A DNA stretch of 64,000 nt from a bacterium (GTDB taxonomy: Bacteria > Bacillota > Bacilli > Lactobacillales > Streptococcaceae), in assembly GCA_905221455.1 (NCBI GenBank), contig CAJNDF010000002.1, positions 1-64,000 of the forward strand, read 5' to 3'. Below, piece by piece: positions 9,176 through 16,897 of the stretch. The translations under genes and the position numbers were made by a program. How positions within the stretch are numbered: position 1 is the first letter of the stretch; the number at the start of each line of letters is the position of its first letter. The notes under the pieces were generated by a model, which was not told the DNA's origin, ran no database searches, and saw nothing but the letters and a program-made list of their open reading frames with translations.

Positions 9176-10049
9176 GAAATTAGATAAAATTGCAACAGCT
9201 GTCCTCTACTCGATTGCAGGAATTATCGTTGCCATCTTGGCATCCTTGATTCTTTATATCTTGGTTCGTGGTTTGCCCCACATCTCTTGGTCTTTCTTGA
9301 CTGGCAAATCATCTTCTTACCAAGCAGGCGGAGGGATTGGAATTCAGCTCTATAATTCCTTCTTCCTTCTAGTCATTACCTTGATTATCTCTGTGCCTTT
9401 ATCTATGGGGGCTGGGATTTTCCTAGCTGAATATGCCAAGAAAGGTCCTGTAACCAATTTTGTCAGAACCTGTATTGAAATCTTGTCTTCACTGCCATCT
9501 GTGGTTGTAGGTCTCTTTGGATACTTAATCTTTGTAGTTCAGTTTGAGTATGGATTTTCAATCATTTCAGGTGCCTTGGCATTGACAGTATTTAACTTAC
9601 CTCAGATGACTCGTAATGTTGAGGATAGCTTGAAACACGTTCACCATACACAACGTGAGGCTGGTCTAGCCCTTGGGATTTCTCGTTGGGAGACTGTGGT
9701 CCATGTGGTCATTCCAGAAGCCCTTCCAGGCATTGTGACTGGAGTCGTCTTGGCCTCTGGTCGTATCTTTGGTGAGGCAGCAGCTCTTATCTATACAGCA
9801 GGACAATCTGCTCCAGCTCTTGACTGGTCTAACTGGAATATTCTCAGTGTGACCAGCCCAATATCTATCTTCCGTCAAGCAGAAACCTTGGCTGTCCACA
9901 TCTGGAAAGTCAATAGCGAAGGAACCATTCCAGATGGAACCATCGTATCAGCAGGTTCTGCTGCCGTACTCCTCATTTTTATCCTCATCTTTAACTTTGG
10001 AGCCCGCAAACTCGGAAGCTATCTACATAAGAAATTAACCGCTGCCTAA
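9165..10049 (+). CDS. pstA: Phosphate ABC transporter permease PstA
   Basis: 294 residues, six spans, with the coupling loop 'QREAGLALGISRWETVVHVVIPEA'. It starts inside the end of pstC, so the two half-channels are translationally coupled. Ten bases with a GGAG site separate it from the first pstB. Confidence 0.94.
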   Translation: MHAKKLDKIATAVLYSIAGIIVAILASLILYILVRGLPHISWSFLTGKSSSYQAGGGIGIQLYNSFFLLVITLIISVPLSMGAGIFLAEYAKKGPVTNFVRTCIEILSSLPSVVVGLFGYLIFVVQFEYGFSIISGALALTVFNLPQMTRNVEDSLKHVHHTQREAGLALGISRWETVVHVVIPEALPGIVTGVVLASGRIFGEAAALIYTAGQSAPALDWSNWNILSVTSPISIFRQAETLAVHIWKVNSEGTIPDGTIVSAGSAAVLLIFILIFNFGARKLGSYLHKKLTAA

Positions 10050-10059
10050 AGGAGAAGCC

Positions 10060-10863
10060 ATGTCAAAATATAATTGGGATGAAAAGCATATCATTACCTT
10101 TCCTGAAGAGAAAGTGGCCCTCTCTACTAAGGATTTACATGTTTACTACGGTAAAAAGGAATCCATCAAGGGCATCGATATGCAATTTGAAAAAAATAAG
10201 ATTACAGCCTTAATTGGCCCTTCTGGTTCAGGAAAATCAACCTACCTTCGCAGTCTCAACCGTATGAATGATACCATTGATATTGCCAAGGTGACAGGTC
10301 AAATCCTCTATCAAGGAATTGACGTTAATCGTCCAGAAATCAATGTTTATGAGATGCGTAAGCACATCGGAATGGTCTTCCAACGACCAAATCCCTTTGC
10401 CAAGTCTATCTACCACAACATTACTTTTGCTCATGAACGTGCAGGAGTCAAGGACAAGCAAGTCTTGGATGAAATTGTGGAAACTTCTCTTCGTCAGGCT
10501 GCCCTTTGGGACCAGGTCAAAGACGATTTGCACAAGTCAGCCTTGACCCTATCAGGTGGTCAGCAGCAACGTCTCTGTATCGCTCGTGCAATTTCAGTCA
10601 AGCCAGATATTCTCCTGATGGATGAGCCAGCATCAGCCTTGGATCCGATTGCGACAGCCCAGCTGGAAGAAACCATGTTGGAATTGAAGAAGGACTTTAC
10701 CATCATCATCGTGACCCACAGTATGCAGCAGGCTGCGCGTGCTAGTGACTACACAGGATTTTTCTACTTGGGTGACTTGATCGAGTACGATAAGACCTCT
10801 AATATTTTCCAAAATGCCAAACTACAGTCAACCAATGACTACGTAACAGGACACTTTGGTTAG
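10060..10863 (+). CDS. pstB: Phosphate ABC transporter ATPase PstB (first copy)
   Basis: 267 residues. Walker A GPSGSGKS is at residues 53-60; signature 'LSGGQQQR', Walker B 'ILLMDEPASALD', and an intact H-loop 'IIVTHSMQQAAR' are present. It has a 14-residue N-terminal extension compared with the second copy. Both copies sit in one operon, an arrangement common in streptococci; they could form homodimers or a mixed dimer. Confidence 0.94.
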   Translation: MSKYNWDEKHIITFPEEKVALSTKDLHVYYGKKESIKGIDMQFEKNKITALIGPSGSGKSTYLRSLNRMNDTIDIAKVTGQILYQGIDVNRPEINVYEMRKHIGMVFQRPNPFAKSIYHNITFAHERAGVKDKQVLDEIVETSLRQAALWDQVKDDLHKSALTLSGGQQQRLCIARAISVKPDILLMDEPASALDPIATAQLEETMLELKKDFTIIIVTHSMQQAARASDYTGFFYLGDLIEYDKTSNIFQNAKLQSTNDYVTGHFG

Positions 10864-10875
10864 AAAGGAAACAGT

Positions 10876-11634
10876 ATGACAGAAGCGATTTTACAGGTGT
10901 CAGACCTGTCCGTTTACTACAATCAAAAGAAGGCCTTGAATAGTGTTTCCCTATCTTTCCAACCCAAGGAAATTACAGCCTTGATTGGCCCATCTGGATC
11001 AGGGAAGTCAACCCTTCTCAAGGCTATCAACCGCATGGGGGATCTTAATCCAGAGGTGACCACAACTGGTTCAGTGGTTTATAACGGCCACAATATTTAC
11101 AGCCCGCGTACAGATACAGTTGAATTGCGAAAGGAAATCGGTATGGTCTTCCAACAGCCAAATCCTTTCCCTATGTCCATCTACGAAAATGTTGTCTATG
11201 GGCTTCGTATCAATGGAGTGAAGGACAAGCAGGTTCTGGATGAAGCGGTGGAAAAAGCCTTGCAACGAGCTTCAATCTGGGATGAGGTCAAGGACCGCCT
11301 ACATGATTCGGCTATCGGGCTTTCAGGTGGACAACAACAACGTGTCTGCGTTGCCCGTGTCTTGGCAACCAGTCCTAAAATCATTCTCTTGGATGAACCG
11401 ACTTCAGCCTTGGACCCTATATCTGCGGGGAAGATTGAGGAGACCTTGTATGGGCTAAAAGATAAATACACCATGCTCTTGGTTACACGTTCTATGCAAC
11501 AAGCCTCTCGTATCTCTGACAAAACAGGATTTTTCCTAGATGGAGATTTGATTGAGTTTAACGATACCAAGAAGATGTTCCTCAACCCACAACACAAGGA
11601 AACAGAAGATTATATTTCAGGAAAATTTGGATAA
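10876..11634 (+). CDS. pstB: Phosphate ABC transporter ATPase PstB (second copy)
   Basis: 252 residues. Walker A GPSGSGKS (residues 38-45), signature 'LSGGQQQR' and Walker B '[12 protein letters not shown]' are intact. The H-loop reads '[11 protein letters not shown]': Arg205 replaces the switch histidine found in the first copy. In most ABC ATPases that histidine contacts the ATP gamma-phosphate, so this subunit may hydrolyse ATP poorly alone. Coordinates and spacing show the same operon; phoU follows by 8 bases. Confidence 0.93.
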   Translation: MTEAILQVSDLSVYYNQKKALNSVSLSFQPKEITALIGPSGSGKSTLLKAINRMGDLNPEVTTTGSVVYNGHNIYSPRTDTVELRKEIGMVFQQPNPFPMSIYENVVYGLRINGVKDKQVLDEAVEKALQRASIWDEVKDRLHDSAIGLSGGQQQRVCVARVLATSPKIILLDEPTSALDPISAGKIEETLYGLKDKYTMLLVTRSMQQASRISDKTGFFLDGDLIEFNDTKKMFLNPQHKETEDYISGKFG

Positions 11635-11642
11635 GGAGATAA

Positions 11643-12299
11643 ATGATGTTACGTTCTCAATTTGAAGAAGATTTAGAGAAATTGCACAACCAGTTCTATG
11701 CTATGGGACAAGAAGTGCTATCCCAAATCAATCGTACAGTGCGTGCATTTGTTACGCATGACCGTGATTTGGCCAAGGAAGTCATCGAAGATGATGCAGA
11801 AGTAAACGAATACGAAGTGAAATTGGAGAAGAAATCATTTGAAATGATTGCTCTTCAACAACCCGTTTCTCAGGACTTGCGTACCGTTTTGACAGTCTTG
11901 AAGGCCGTGTCTGACTTGGAACGTATGGGTGACCATGCTGTTTCTATTGCCAAAGCGGCAATCCGTATGAAAGGGGAGCAACGCATCCCAGCTGTTGAAG
12001 AAGAAATCAAGAGAATGGGTCGCGATGTCAAGAACTTCGTCGAAGCAGCCCTTGATCTCTATCTTAATGCGTCAGTGGATCAGGCCTATGAAGTAGCAGC
12101 CATGGACGAAAAAATCAATCATTATTTTGATAGTATTCGTGACTTGGCTACAGAAGAAATCAAGAAAAATCCAGATGCCATCGTTACAGGTCGTGATTAC
12201 TTCCAAGTTATTGCCTTCTTAGAACGCATTGGAGACTATGCCAAAAATATCTGTGAATGGGTTGTTTACTTTGAAACAGGTAAGATTGTTGAACTATAA
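11643..12299 (+). CDS. phoU: Phosphate signalling regulator PhoU
   Basis: 218 residues, all-helical, with the two PhoU repeats ('DLRTVLTVLKAVSDLERMGDH' and 'ATGRDYFQVIAFLERIGDYAK'-like halves) and metal-binding acidic motifs 'ERMGDH' and 'ERIGDYA'. PhoU links Pst transport to the phosphate two-component system and restrains uptake. The two-component genes are not in the window. A terminator follows. Confidence 0.93.
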   Translation: MMLRSQFEEDLEKLHNQFYAMGQEVLSQINRTVRAFVTHDRDLAKEVIEDDAEVNEYEVKLEKKSFEMIALQQPVSQDLRTVLTVLKAVSDLERMGDHAVSIAKAAIRMKGEQRIPAVEEEIKRMGRDVKNFVEAALDLYLNASVDQAYEVAAMDEKINHYFDSIRDLATEEIKKNPDAIVTGRDYFQVIAFLERIGDYAKNICEWVVYFETGKIVEL

Positions 12300-12318
12300 A
12301 ATAGGTTCATTCTGTATA

Positions 12319-12353
12319 AAAAGGAGCTTGAAATCAACTGATAGCTCCTTTTC
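12319..12353 (+). terminator. Terminator of the pst-phoU operon
   Basis: AAAAGGAGCT (12319-12328) pairs perfectly with AGCTCCTTTT (12343-12352), forming a 10-bp stem with a U-rich end. Confidence 0.85.
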
Positions 12354-12396
12354 TTGAATGAAAAAAATATTTTTAAGATAAAAATTCAAAAAACAC

Positions 12397-12425
12397 TTGA
12401 CAAGTAACTTGGATAGCGTTATAAT
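12397..12425 (+). promoter_or_regulatory. Consensus sigma-A promoter of the amino-acid-binding lipoprotein gene
   Basis: TTGACA (12397-12402), 17-base spacer, TATAAT (12420-12425): a perfect-consensus housekeeping promoter, 31 bases before the ATG. Confidence 0.85.
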
Positions 12426-12456
12426 TATACAAAATTAACAGAGAGGTTGTTTATTT

Positions 12457-13272
12457 ATGAAATCAAAAAAATGGATATTTGTTTTATGTAGTTTTCTTGC
12501 AAGTTTCTTCTTAGTAGCTTGCCAGTCAGGTTCGAATGGTTCTCAGTCAGCTGTTGATGCCATTAAGCAAAAGGGTAAATTGGTTGTGGCGACCAGTCCT
12601 GACTATGCACCTTTTGAATTTCAATCTTTAGTTGATGGGAAAAATCAGGTAGTAGGTGCGGACATTGACATGGCTCAGGCTATTGCTGATGAACTTGGGG
12701 TTAAGTTGGAAATCTCAAGCATGAGTTTTGATAATGTTTTGACTAGTCTTCAAACTGGTAAGGCTGATCTAGCGGTTGCAGGAATTAGCGCTACTGACGA
12801 GAGAAAAGAAGTCTTTGATTTTTCAATCCCTTACTATGAAAACAAGATTAGTTTCTTGGTTCGTAAGGCTGATGTAGAAAAATACAAGGATTTAACTAGC
12901 CTAGAAAGTGCCAATATTGCAGCCCAAAAAGGGACTGTTCCAGAATCAATGGTCAAGGAACAATTGCCAAAAGCTCAATTGACTTCCCTAACTAATATGG
13001 GGGAAGCTGTCAATGAATTGCAGGCTGGAAAAGTAGATGCTGTTCACATGGATGAGCCTGTTGCCCTTAGCTATGCTGCTAAAAATGCGGACCTAGCTGT
13101 CGCAACTGTCAGCTTGAAGATGAAGGACGGTGAAGCTAATGCAGTTGCTCTTAGAAAAAATAGTGCTGATTTGAAAGAAGTGGTGGACAAGGTCATCCAA
13201 AAACTCAAGGATGATGGTACCTACCAAAAATATCTTGAAAAAGCGGCAACCCTAACAGAAGTTGAAGAATAA
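12457..13272 (+). CDS. Amino-acid ABC transporter substrate-binding lipoprotein
   Basis: 271 residues. The lipoprotein signal ends in LVAC with Cys22. The mature part is a type-II (SBP_bac_3) binding protein: 'LVVATSPDYAPFEF', 'VGADIDMAQAIADELG', 'GKADLAVAGISATDERKEVFDFSIPYY'. The ligand is probably a polar amino acid; which one cannot be told. It is monocistronic, with its own strong promoter and a terminator, so it must share a permease/ATPase encoded elsewhere. Confidence 0.88.
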   Translation: MKSKKWIFVLCSFLASFFLVACQSGSNGSQSAVDAIKQKGKLVVATSPDYAPFEFQSLVDGKNQVVGADIDMAQAIADELGVKLEISSMSFDNVLTSLQTGKADLAVAGISATDERKEVFDFSIPYYENKISFLVRKADVEKYKDLTSLESANIAAQKGTVPESMVKEQLPKAQLTSLTNMGEAVNELQAGKVDAVHMDEPVALSYAAKNADLAVATVSLKMKDGEANAVALRKNSADLKEVVDKVIQKLKDDGTYQKYLEKAATLTEVEE

Positions 13273-13273
13273 G

Positions 13274-13311
13274 AAAAAGCAGAGTTGGAAGTCATTCCAA
13301 TTCTGCTTTTA
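13274..13311. terminator. Bidirectional terminator between the lipoprotein gene and the MocR gene
   Basis: AAAAGCAGAGTTGGAA (13275-13290) pairs with TTCCAATTCTGCTTTT (13295-13310); A-rich and U-rich flanks serve both strands. The last codons of the minus-strand gene lie within the loop and right arm. Confidence 0.85.
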
Positions 13312-14563
13312 AATAGTCTAAAACATTTTCCAGATTGTCTAAGGACACCTTGGCAAATTGATAAGGGCAGGCACCCAAGTAAGCCTCTTCAAAGAAGTCC
13401 AAGCCCAGTTGACTGTGTTTGAGGCTGGCGATTTTAGTATACTGTCGCAAGTCTAGTAATAAACCATCGTGAAGCGGAAAGTGAGGAAGGGGGCAAGGAA
13501 ATTTAGCTAACCTTTCCTCGATTTGTTTTTGGTAAGTTTCTTGATTGTTCAAGCGAGCTAGACGGTTTTTCTCAAATAATTGACTGTCAATATAGAGTGA
13601 CAGGGCCTTTTGCATGATAAGGTTGCTGTCGTAGTCTAGGATATTTTTGTAGGCCACAAAGGCTTCTTTGATAGCATTTGGCAGAATGAGTGCCGTTATC
13701 CGTAGGGCTGGAAAGAGGCTGGTTGAGAAGGACTTGATGTAAATGACCCGCTCCTCTGTATCTAGATAGTGGAAGGTTTGGCCCTTCTTGGAGTCCAAAT
13801 CCCCCAGATAATCGTCTTCGACGATATAGACACCATACTTGGCTGCTAAGTCAAGAATAGCCCGTTTGTCCTGCTCTGAATAGGAATGCCCCAGAGGATA
13901 GTGAAAACGAGGAATGGTGTAGAAAAACTTAATCTTTCCTGTCTTGAAATGGCGCTCCAGCTCCTCCAAGTCAATCCCCTCAATGCCTCGTTCAATCGTT
14001 TGATAGTCCAGACCCTGAGCAATCAAGAGGCGATTCATTCGATGGTAGGTCGGCTGCTCCACCAAGATTTCCTTGGCTTGGCTAGGAAAGGAAATTTGAG
14101 AGAGGATAAAAAGGGCTTGTTGGGTCCCAGAAGTCAGTACAAGTTGATCAGCCTTGCAGTAGAGGGCTTGGTCAAAGAGCAGTTGGTGAATGGACTGTCT
14201 TAGGTCTTCTAATCCTTCTTGGTTGTCATAGTAGTTGAAGAGGTAGTTTTCCCGTCCAATCAAGGTTTCATTGACACAGAGTCGGAAATCGTCATAGGCG
14301 CTGGCATGTTCATCCGTAACCTCGATTTCTAGGTCCTGGTGTTGCCCTTGTTCTAGGACATAGTAGCCACTCTGGGGCTTGGCATAGAGGTATTGTTCGT
14401 GCCGTAATTCCAGCAGGGCCCTCTGAATGGTGTCCTTGCTACAGTGAAAGTCAAGGCTCAGTTGACGGATAGAAGGCAGGCGACTTCCTGTTGGAAAACG
14501 TCCAGATTCGATACCGTTTTTTAGATAGGAAACGACCTCTTGGTACTTGCTTTGTTTCTTCAT
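13292..14563 (-). CDS. MocR/PdxR-type GntR-family regulator (wHTH plus aminotransferase domain)
   Basis: 423 residues. The N-terminal GntR winged helix (about 1-75; 'YLKNGIESGRFPTGSRLPSIRQLS') is joined to a fold-type I aminotransferase domain with PLP-binding Lys277 in 'YIKSFSTSLF' and 'VEDDYLGDL' for the cofactor Asp. MocR proteins use PLP or an amino-acid adduct as effector; targets include pyridoxal, GABA or amino-acid genes. The natural target here is not evident; the ancestral divergent neighbour was probably the acetolactate decarboxylase gene. The first 27 codons plus promoter are duplicated at 15739-15922. Confidence 0.88.
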   Translation of the reverse strand: MKKQSKYQEVVSYLKNGIESGRFPTGSRLPSIRQLSLDFHCSKDTIQRALLELRHEQYLYAKPQSGYYVLEQGQHQDLEIEVTDEHASAYDDFRLCVNETLIGRENYLFNYYDNQEGLEDLRQSIHQLLFDQALYCKADQLVLTSGTQQALFILSQISFPSQAKEILVEQPTYHRMNRLLIAQGLDYQTIERGIEGIDLEELERHFKTGKIKFFYTIPRFHYPLGHSYSEQDKRAILDLAAKYGVYIVEDDYLGDLDSKKGQTFHYLDTEERVIYIKSFSTSLFPALRITALILPNAIKEAFVAYKNILDYDSNLIMQKALSLYIDSQLFEKNRLARLNNQETYQKQIEERLAKFPCPLPHFPLHDGLLLDLRQYTKIASLKHSQLGLDFFEEAYLGACPYQFAKVSLDNLENVLDYLKAELE

Positions 14564-14666
14564 TCCAGACCTCCCTTGATTTTGTTACATTGTACCCTTT
14601 TTTTTCCTTCTTGGCAATGTCTAGAGTGTTTCTCTCGTTCACATCTAGGGGTAAATGTGGTATACT
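14482..14666. repeat. Left copy of a ~185-bp direct duplication (5' end and promoter of the MocR gene)
   Basis: This segment spans the first ~27 codons of the MocR gene and its upstream region. It recurs at 15739-15922 with about ten differences, most in the coding end, and a T8/T7 homopolymer difference. Both copies end at GTGGTATACT. The duplication brackets 1.07 kb of foreign-looking sequence. Confidence 0.9.
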
Positions 14667-14838
14667 CCCATCTTTAACCCTTTTTTTAATCAAAGAGCAA
14701 TCAAATGCGGATGTGACAGTTTTCGGAACTTTTTTTCTCTTTAAAACAAAATGTGTATTTTTATCTGGGGTTGATTTGTTTTAAAAAGTTTTCATGCTAA
14801 ATTCTCCTTATTACTTGCACATATTTTTAGGAAAATAT

Positions 14839-14868
14839 TTGAAACCGTTTTCTTGTTTGTGATATAAT
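14839..14868 (+). promoter_or_regulatory. Promoter with overlapping candidate cre (CcpA) site
   Basis: TTGAAA (14839-14844), 18-base spacer, TATAAT (14863-14868). TGAAACCGTTTTCT (14840-14853) matches the streptococcal cre consensus closely and covers the -35, which suggests carbon-catabolite repression of the downstream, now broken, gene. The bases from 14667 to 14838 show no gene or clear element. Confidence 0.55.
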
Positions 14869-14980
14869 AGAATTGAAAAATAAAAGTATACGAATAACTT
14901 GTTAGAAAGGAGTTTTAAATCAGAAAATCAAGTTATTTTATCAGTAATATATATATTTGTGACTTGAAGGAGTGTTTTTT

Positions 14981-15453
14981 ATGAAATTTTAAAAACTGTA
15001 ACTTCAGCTCCTGTTGTATTATCACTATTTTCTGTTAGAGTATTTGCTGATGATGTAATTACCACGGAAGTTTCTGAAATTAGTACCCAAGAACAAAAAT
15101 AAATAGATGATGTAGCCAATGTTCTTGAACAAATGTTTAGAAATGGGGTTAATGAAAAAAATTTTACTGAATATGTTTATAAAAACTTTTCTCAAAAAGA
15201 TATTGCTCTTGCGGAAAATGAATTAGAAACTAATATTAACAATCCCTATGACAGAGTCTCTTGGGATGAGATGGGAGGATGCATAGCGGGAAAAATACGA
15301 GAAGATTTTTTTGCTATGACCAATGTTTCGCTAATTGTTAAGTATGCGAAGAAAAGGGCTTGGTTAGAATTAGCTAAAGTGGTACTAAGATTTGTTAAAG
15401 TTAATAGGCTTAAAACAAATATTTATATCATTGCTGGTCAATTGGCTTTTTAG
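14981..15453 (+). pseudogene. Broken secreted bacteriocin-like protein gene
   Basis: ATG 14981 has GAAGGAG 8 bases upstream. One base is missing after the third codon: ATG AAA TTT TAA would read MKFLKTVT with one more T. The frame then encodes a signal-peptide-like stretch ('TSAPVVLSLFSVRVFADD'), meets an in-frame TAA at 15100-15102, and continues as 'IDDVANVLEQ...' to 15453. The C-terminal part ('DEMGGCIAGKI', 'KVNRLKTNIYIIAGQLAF') resembles secreted streptococcal antimicrobial proteins such as the streptococcin A-M57 group; this is memory of the family, not a search. Two independent lesions indicate it is dead. Confidence 0.6.
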
Positions 15454-15461
15454 GGAATTCA

Positions 15462-15644
15462 ATGTGGTATGGAATAATGCGTGATAAAAACTTTTTAATA
15501 AAAGATGGGATTATTAGCTTTTTGATTGGATTTGTATATGCATATTTAGTGTTACAAAAATTTATCCTTTGGAAAATCCTTTTGTTTGCATTTATTTTTG
15601 CAATTATTAATACAATATTTATGTTTACTAGGAACAAAAAATAA
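15462..15644 (+). CDS. Small two-span membrane protein (possible immunity protein)
   Basis: 60 residues with two hydrophobic segments (about 12-30 and 34-53) and a basic tail (TRNKK). It begins 9 bases after the end of the bacteriocin-like pseudogene, and that position suggests an immunity or accessory protein. The ribosome-binding site is weak (GGGAAT); an internal ATG at 15477 is an alternative start. No family recognised. Confidence 0.5.
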   Translation: MWYGIMRDKNFLIKDGIISFLIGFVYAYLVLQKFILWKILLFAFIFAIINTIFMFTRNKK

Positions 15645-15670
15645 ATAATGATTTAGTTAAATAACAAGCG

Positions 15671-15699
15671 ACCCCTAGGGAAGTGTGTTCCTTAGGGGT
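15671..15699. terminator. Hairpin ending the inserted segment
   Basis: ACCCCTAGGGAA (15671-15682) pairs with TTCCTTAGGGGT (15688-15699) with one mismatch and a 5-base loop. The T-run is interrupted, so it is a moderate terminator. Confidence 0.55.
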
Positions 15700-15738
15700 T
15701 GTTGTGCTAGTTCAAGTTTTGTTTCTGTCAAAATCTCA

Positions 15739-15922
15739 GACTCCCCGTCGGAAATCGTCCAGACTCGATACCATTTTTTAGATAGGAAACGACCTCTTGG
15801 TACTTGCTTTGTTTCTTCATTCCAGACCTCCCTTGATTTTGTTACATTGTACCCTTTTTTTCCTTCTTGGCAATGTCTAGAGTGTTTCTCTCGTTCACAT
15901 CTAGGGGCAAATGTGGTATACT
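15739..15922 (-). pseudogene. Right copy of the MocR 5' region (truncated gene remnant and promoter)
   Basis: On the minus strand, ATG at 15820 opens MKKQSKYQEVVSYLKNGIESG, identical to the real MocR start, but diverges after about 27 codons and stops. The minus-strand promoter is retained and could drive antisense RNA into the bacteriocin-like remnant. Confidence 0.85.
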
Positions 15923-15944
15923 TAGGAGTAACATTTATAGAATA

Positions 15945-16140
15945 ATACTCTTCGAAAATCTTTTCAAACCACGTCAGCTTCGCCTTGCCGTAGATATGGG
16001 TACTGACTTCGTCAGTTCTATCCACAACCTCAAAACAGTGTTTTGAGCTGACTTGTCAGTCTTATCTACAACCTCAAAGCAGTGCTTTGAGCAACCTGCG
16101 GCTCGCTTCCTAGTTTGCTCTTTGATTTTCATTGAGTATA
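15945..16140 (+). repeat. BOX element (boxA-boxB-boxC)
   Basis: ATACTCTTCGAAAATC...CTTCGCCTTGCCGTAG...boxB...boxC...TTTTCATTGAGTATA, same orientation as the copy at 7088. Within the 512-base gap 15645-16156 it follows the hairpin and the MocR duplication and abuts the budA gene. Confidence 0.92.
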
Positions 16141-16142
16141 AT
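16115..16142 (+). promoter_or_regulatory. BOX-borne promoter of the acetolactate decarboxylase gene
   Basis: TTGCTC (16115-16120, inside boxC), 16-base spacer, TATAAT (16137-16142, made by the boxC edge plus two flanking bases). The ATG at 16157 is only 14 bases downstream, leaving a leader of about 8 bases with AAGAAAGAG as ribosome site. Confidence 0.55.
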
Positions 16143-16156
16143 AGACAAGAAAGAGA

Positions 16157-16888
16157 ATGGATAAGAACGTGCAGGAACCAGTGAAATTATTTCAATACAA
16201 TACCCTTGGAGCCTTGATGGCTGGCCTTTATGGTGGGACCATGACAGTAGGAGAATTGCTAGAGCATGGTGACCTTGGTTTGGGAACCTTGGATTCTATT
16301 GATGGGGAGTTGATTGTCTTGGATGGCAAGGCTTATCAGGCCAAAGGATCAGGAGAGCAACCAGAAATTGTAGAAGTATCACCAGATGCCCTTATTCCTT
16401 ACGCTGCAGTAGTACCGCATCAGGCAGAGGTCATTTTCCGCCAGCGCTTTGAGATGACAGACAAGGAATTGGAAGAACGAATCGAGTCTTATTATGATGG
16501 GGAAAACCTTTTCCGCTCGATCAAGATTCGTGGGGAATTTTCGCATATGCATGTGCGCATGATTCCCAAGTCGACACCAGATACCAAGTTTGCTGAGGTC
16601 GCAACCCATCAGCCTGAGTATAGTCGCGACAATGTGGCAGGAACCATCGTTGGTTTCTGGACGCCAGAAATTTTCCATGGGGTCAGTGTGGCAGGCTACC
16701 ATCTCCACTTCATCTCAGATGATTTGACCTTCGGTGGACATGTCATGGACTTTGTCATCAAGGAAGGCATTATTGAGGTGGGAGCAGTTGACCAGTTGGA
16801 CCAACGTTTCCCAGTACAAGACCGTCAATACTTGTTTGCTAAGTTCAATGTTGACGAGATGAAAAAAGATATTGAAAAGGCAGAATAG
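16157..16888 (+). CDS. budA: Alpha-acetolactate decarboxylase
   Basis: 243 residues, the usual length. The zinc ligands are visible as His182, His184 and His195 in 'YHLHFISDDLTFGGH', matching the 1-3-14 spacing of characterised enzymes. It converts 2-acetolactate to acetoin in the cytoplasm, relieving pyruvate/acid stress and draining branched-chain precursor. The start is set by short distance to the BOX-derived -10. A YhfC-type membrane protein follows by 9 bases. Confidence 0.93.
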   Translation: MDKNVQEPVKLFQYNTLGALMAGLYGGTMTVGELLEHGDLGLGTLDSIDGELIVLDGKAYQAKGSGEQPEIVEVSPDALIPYAAVVPHQAEVIFRQRFEMTDKELEERIESYYDGENLFRSIKIRGEFSHMHVRMIPKSTPDTKFAEVATHQPEYSRDNVAGTIVGFWTPEIFHGVSVAGYHLHFISDDLTFGGHVMDFVIKEGIIEVGAVDQLDQRFPVQDRQYLFAKFNVDEMKKDIEKAE

Positions 16889-16897
16889 GAGAAGAAA

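Noticed and set aside
14491..14784. 97-codon + strand ORF opposite the MocR start, and its partner at 15685-15945
   Set aside because: They are antisense to the duplicated MocR 5' region, so their similarity reflects the duplication, not coding.
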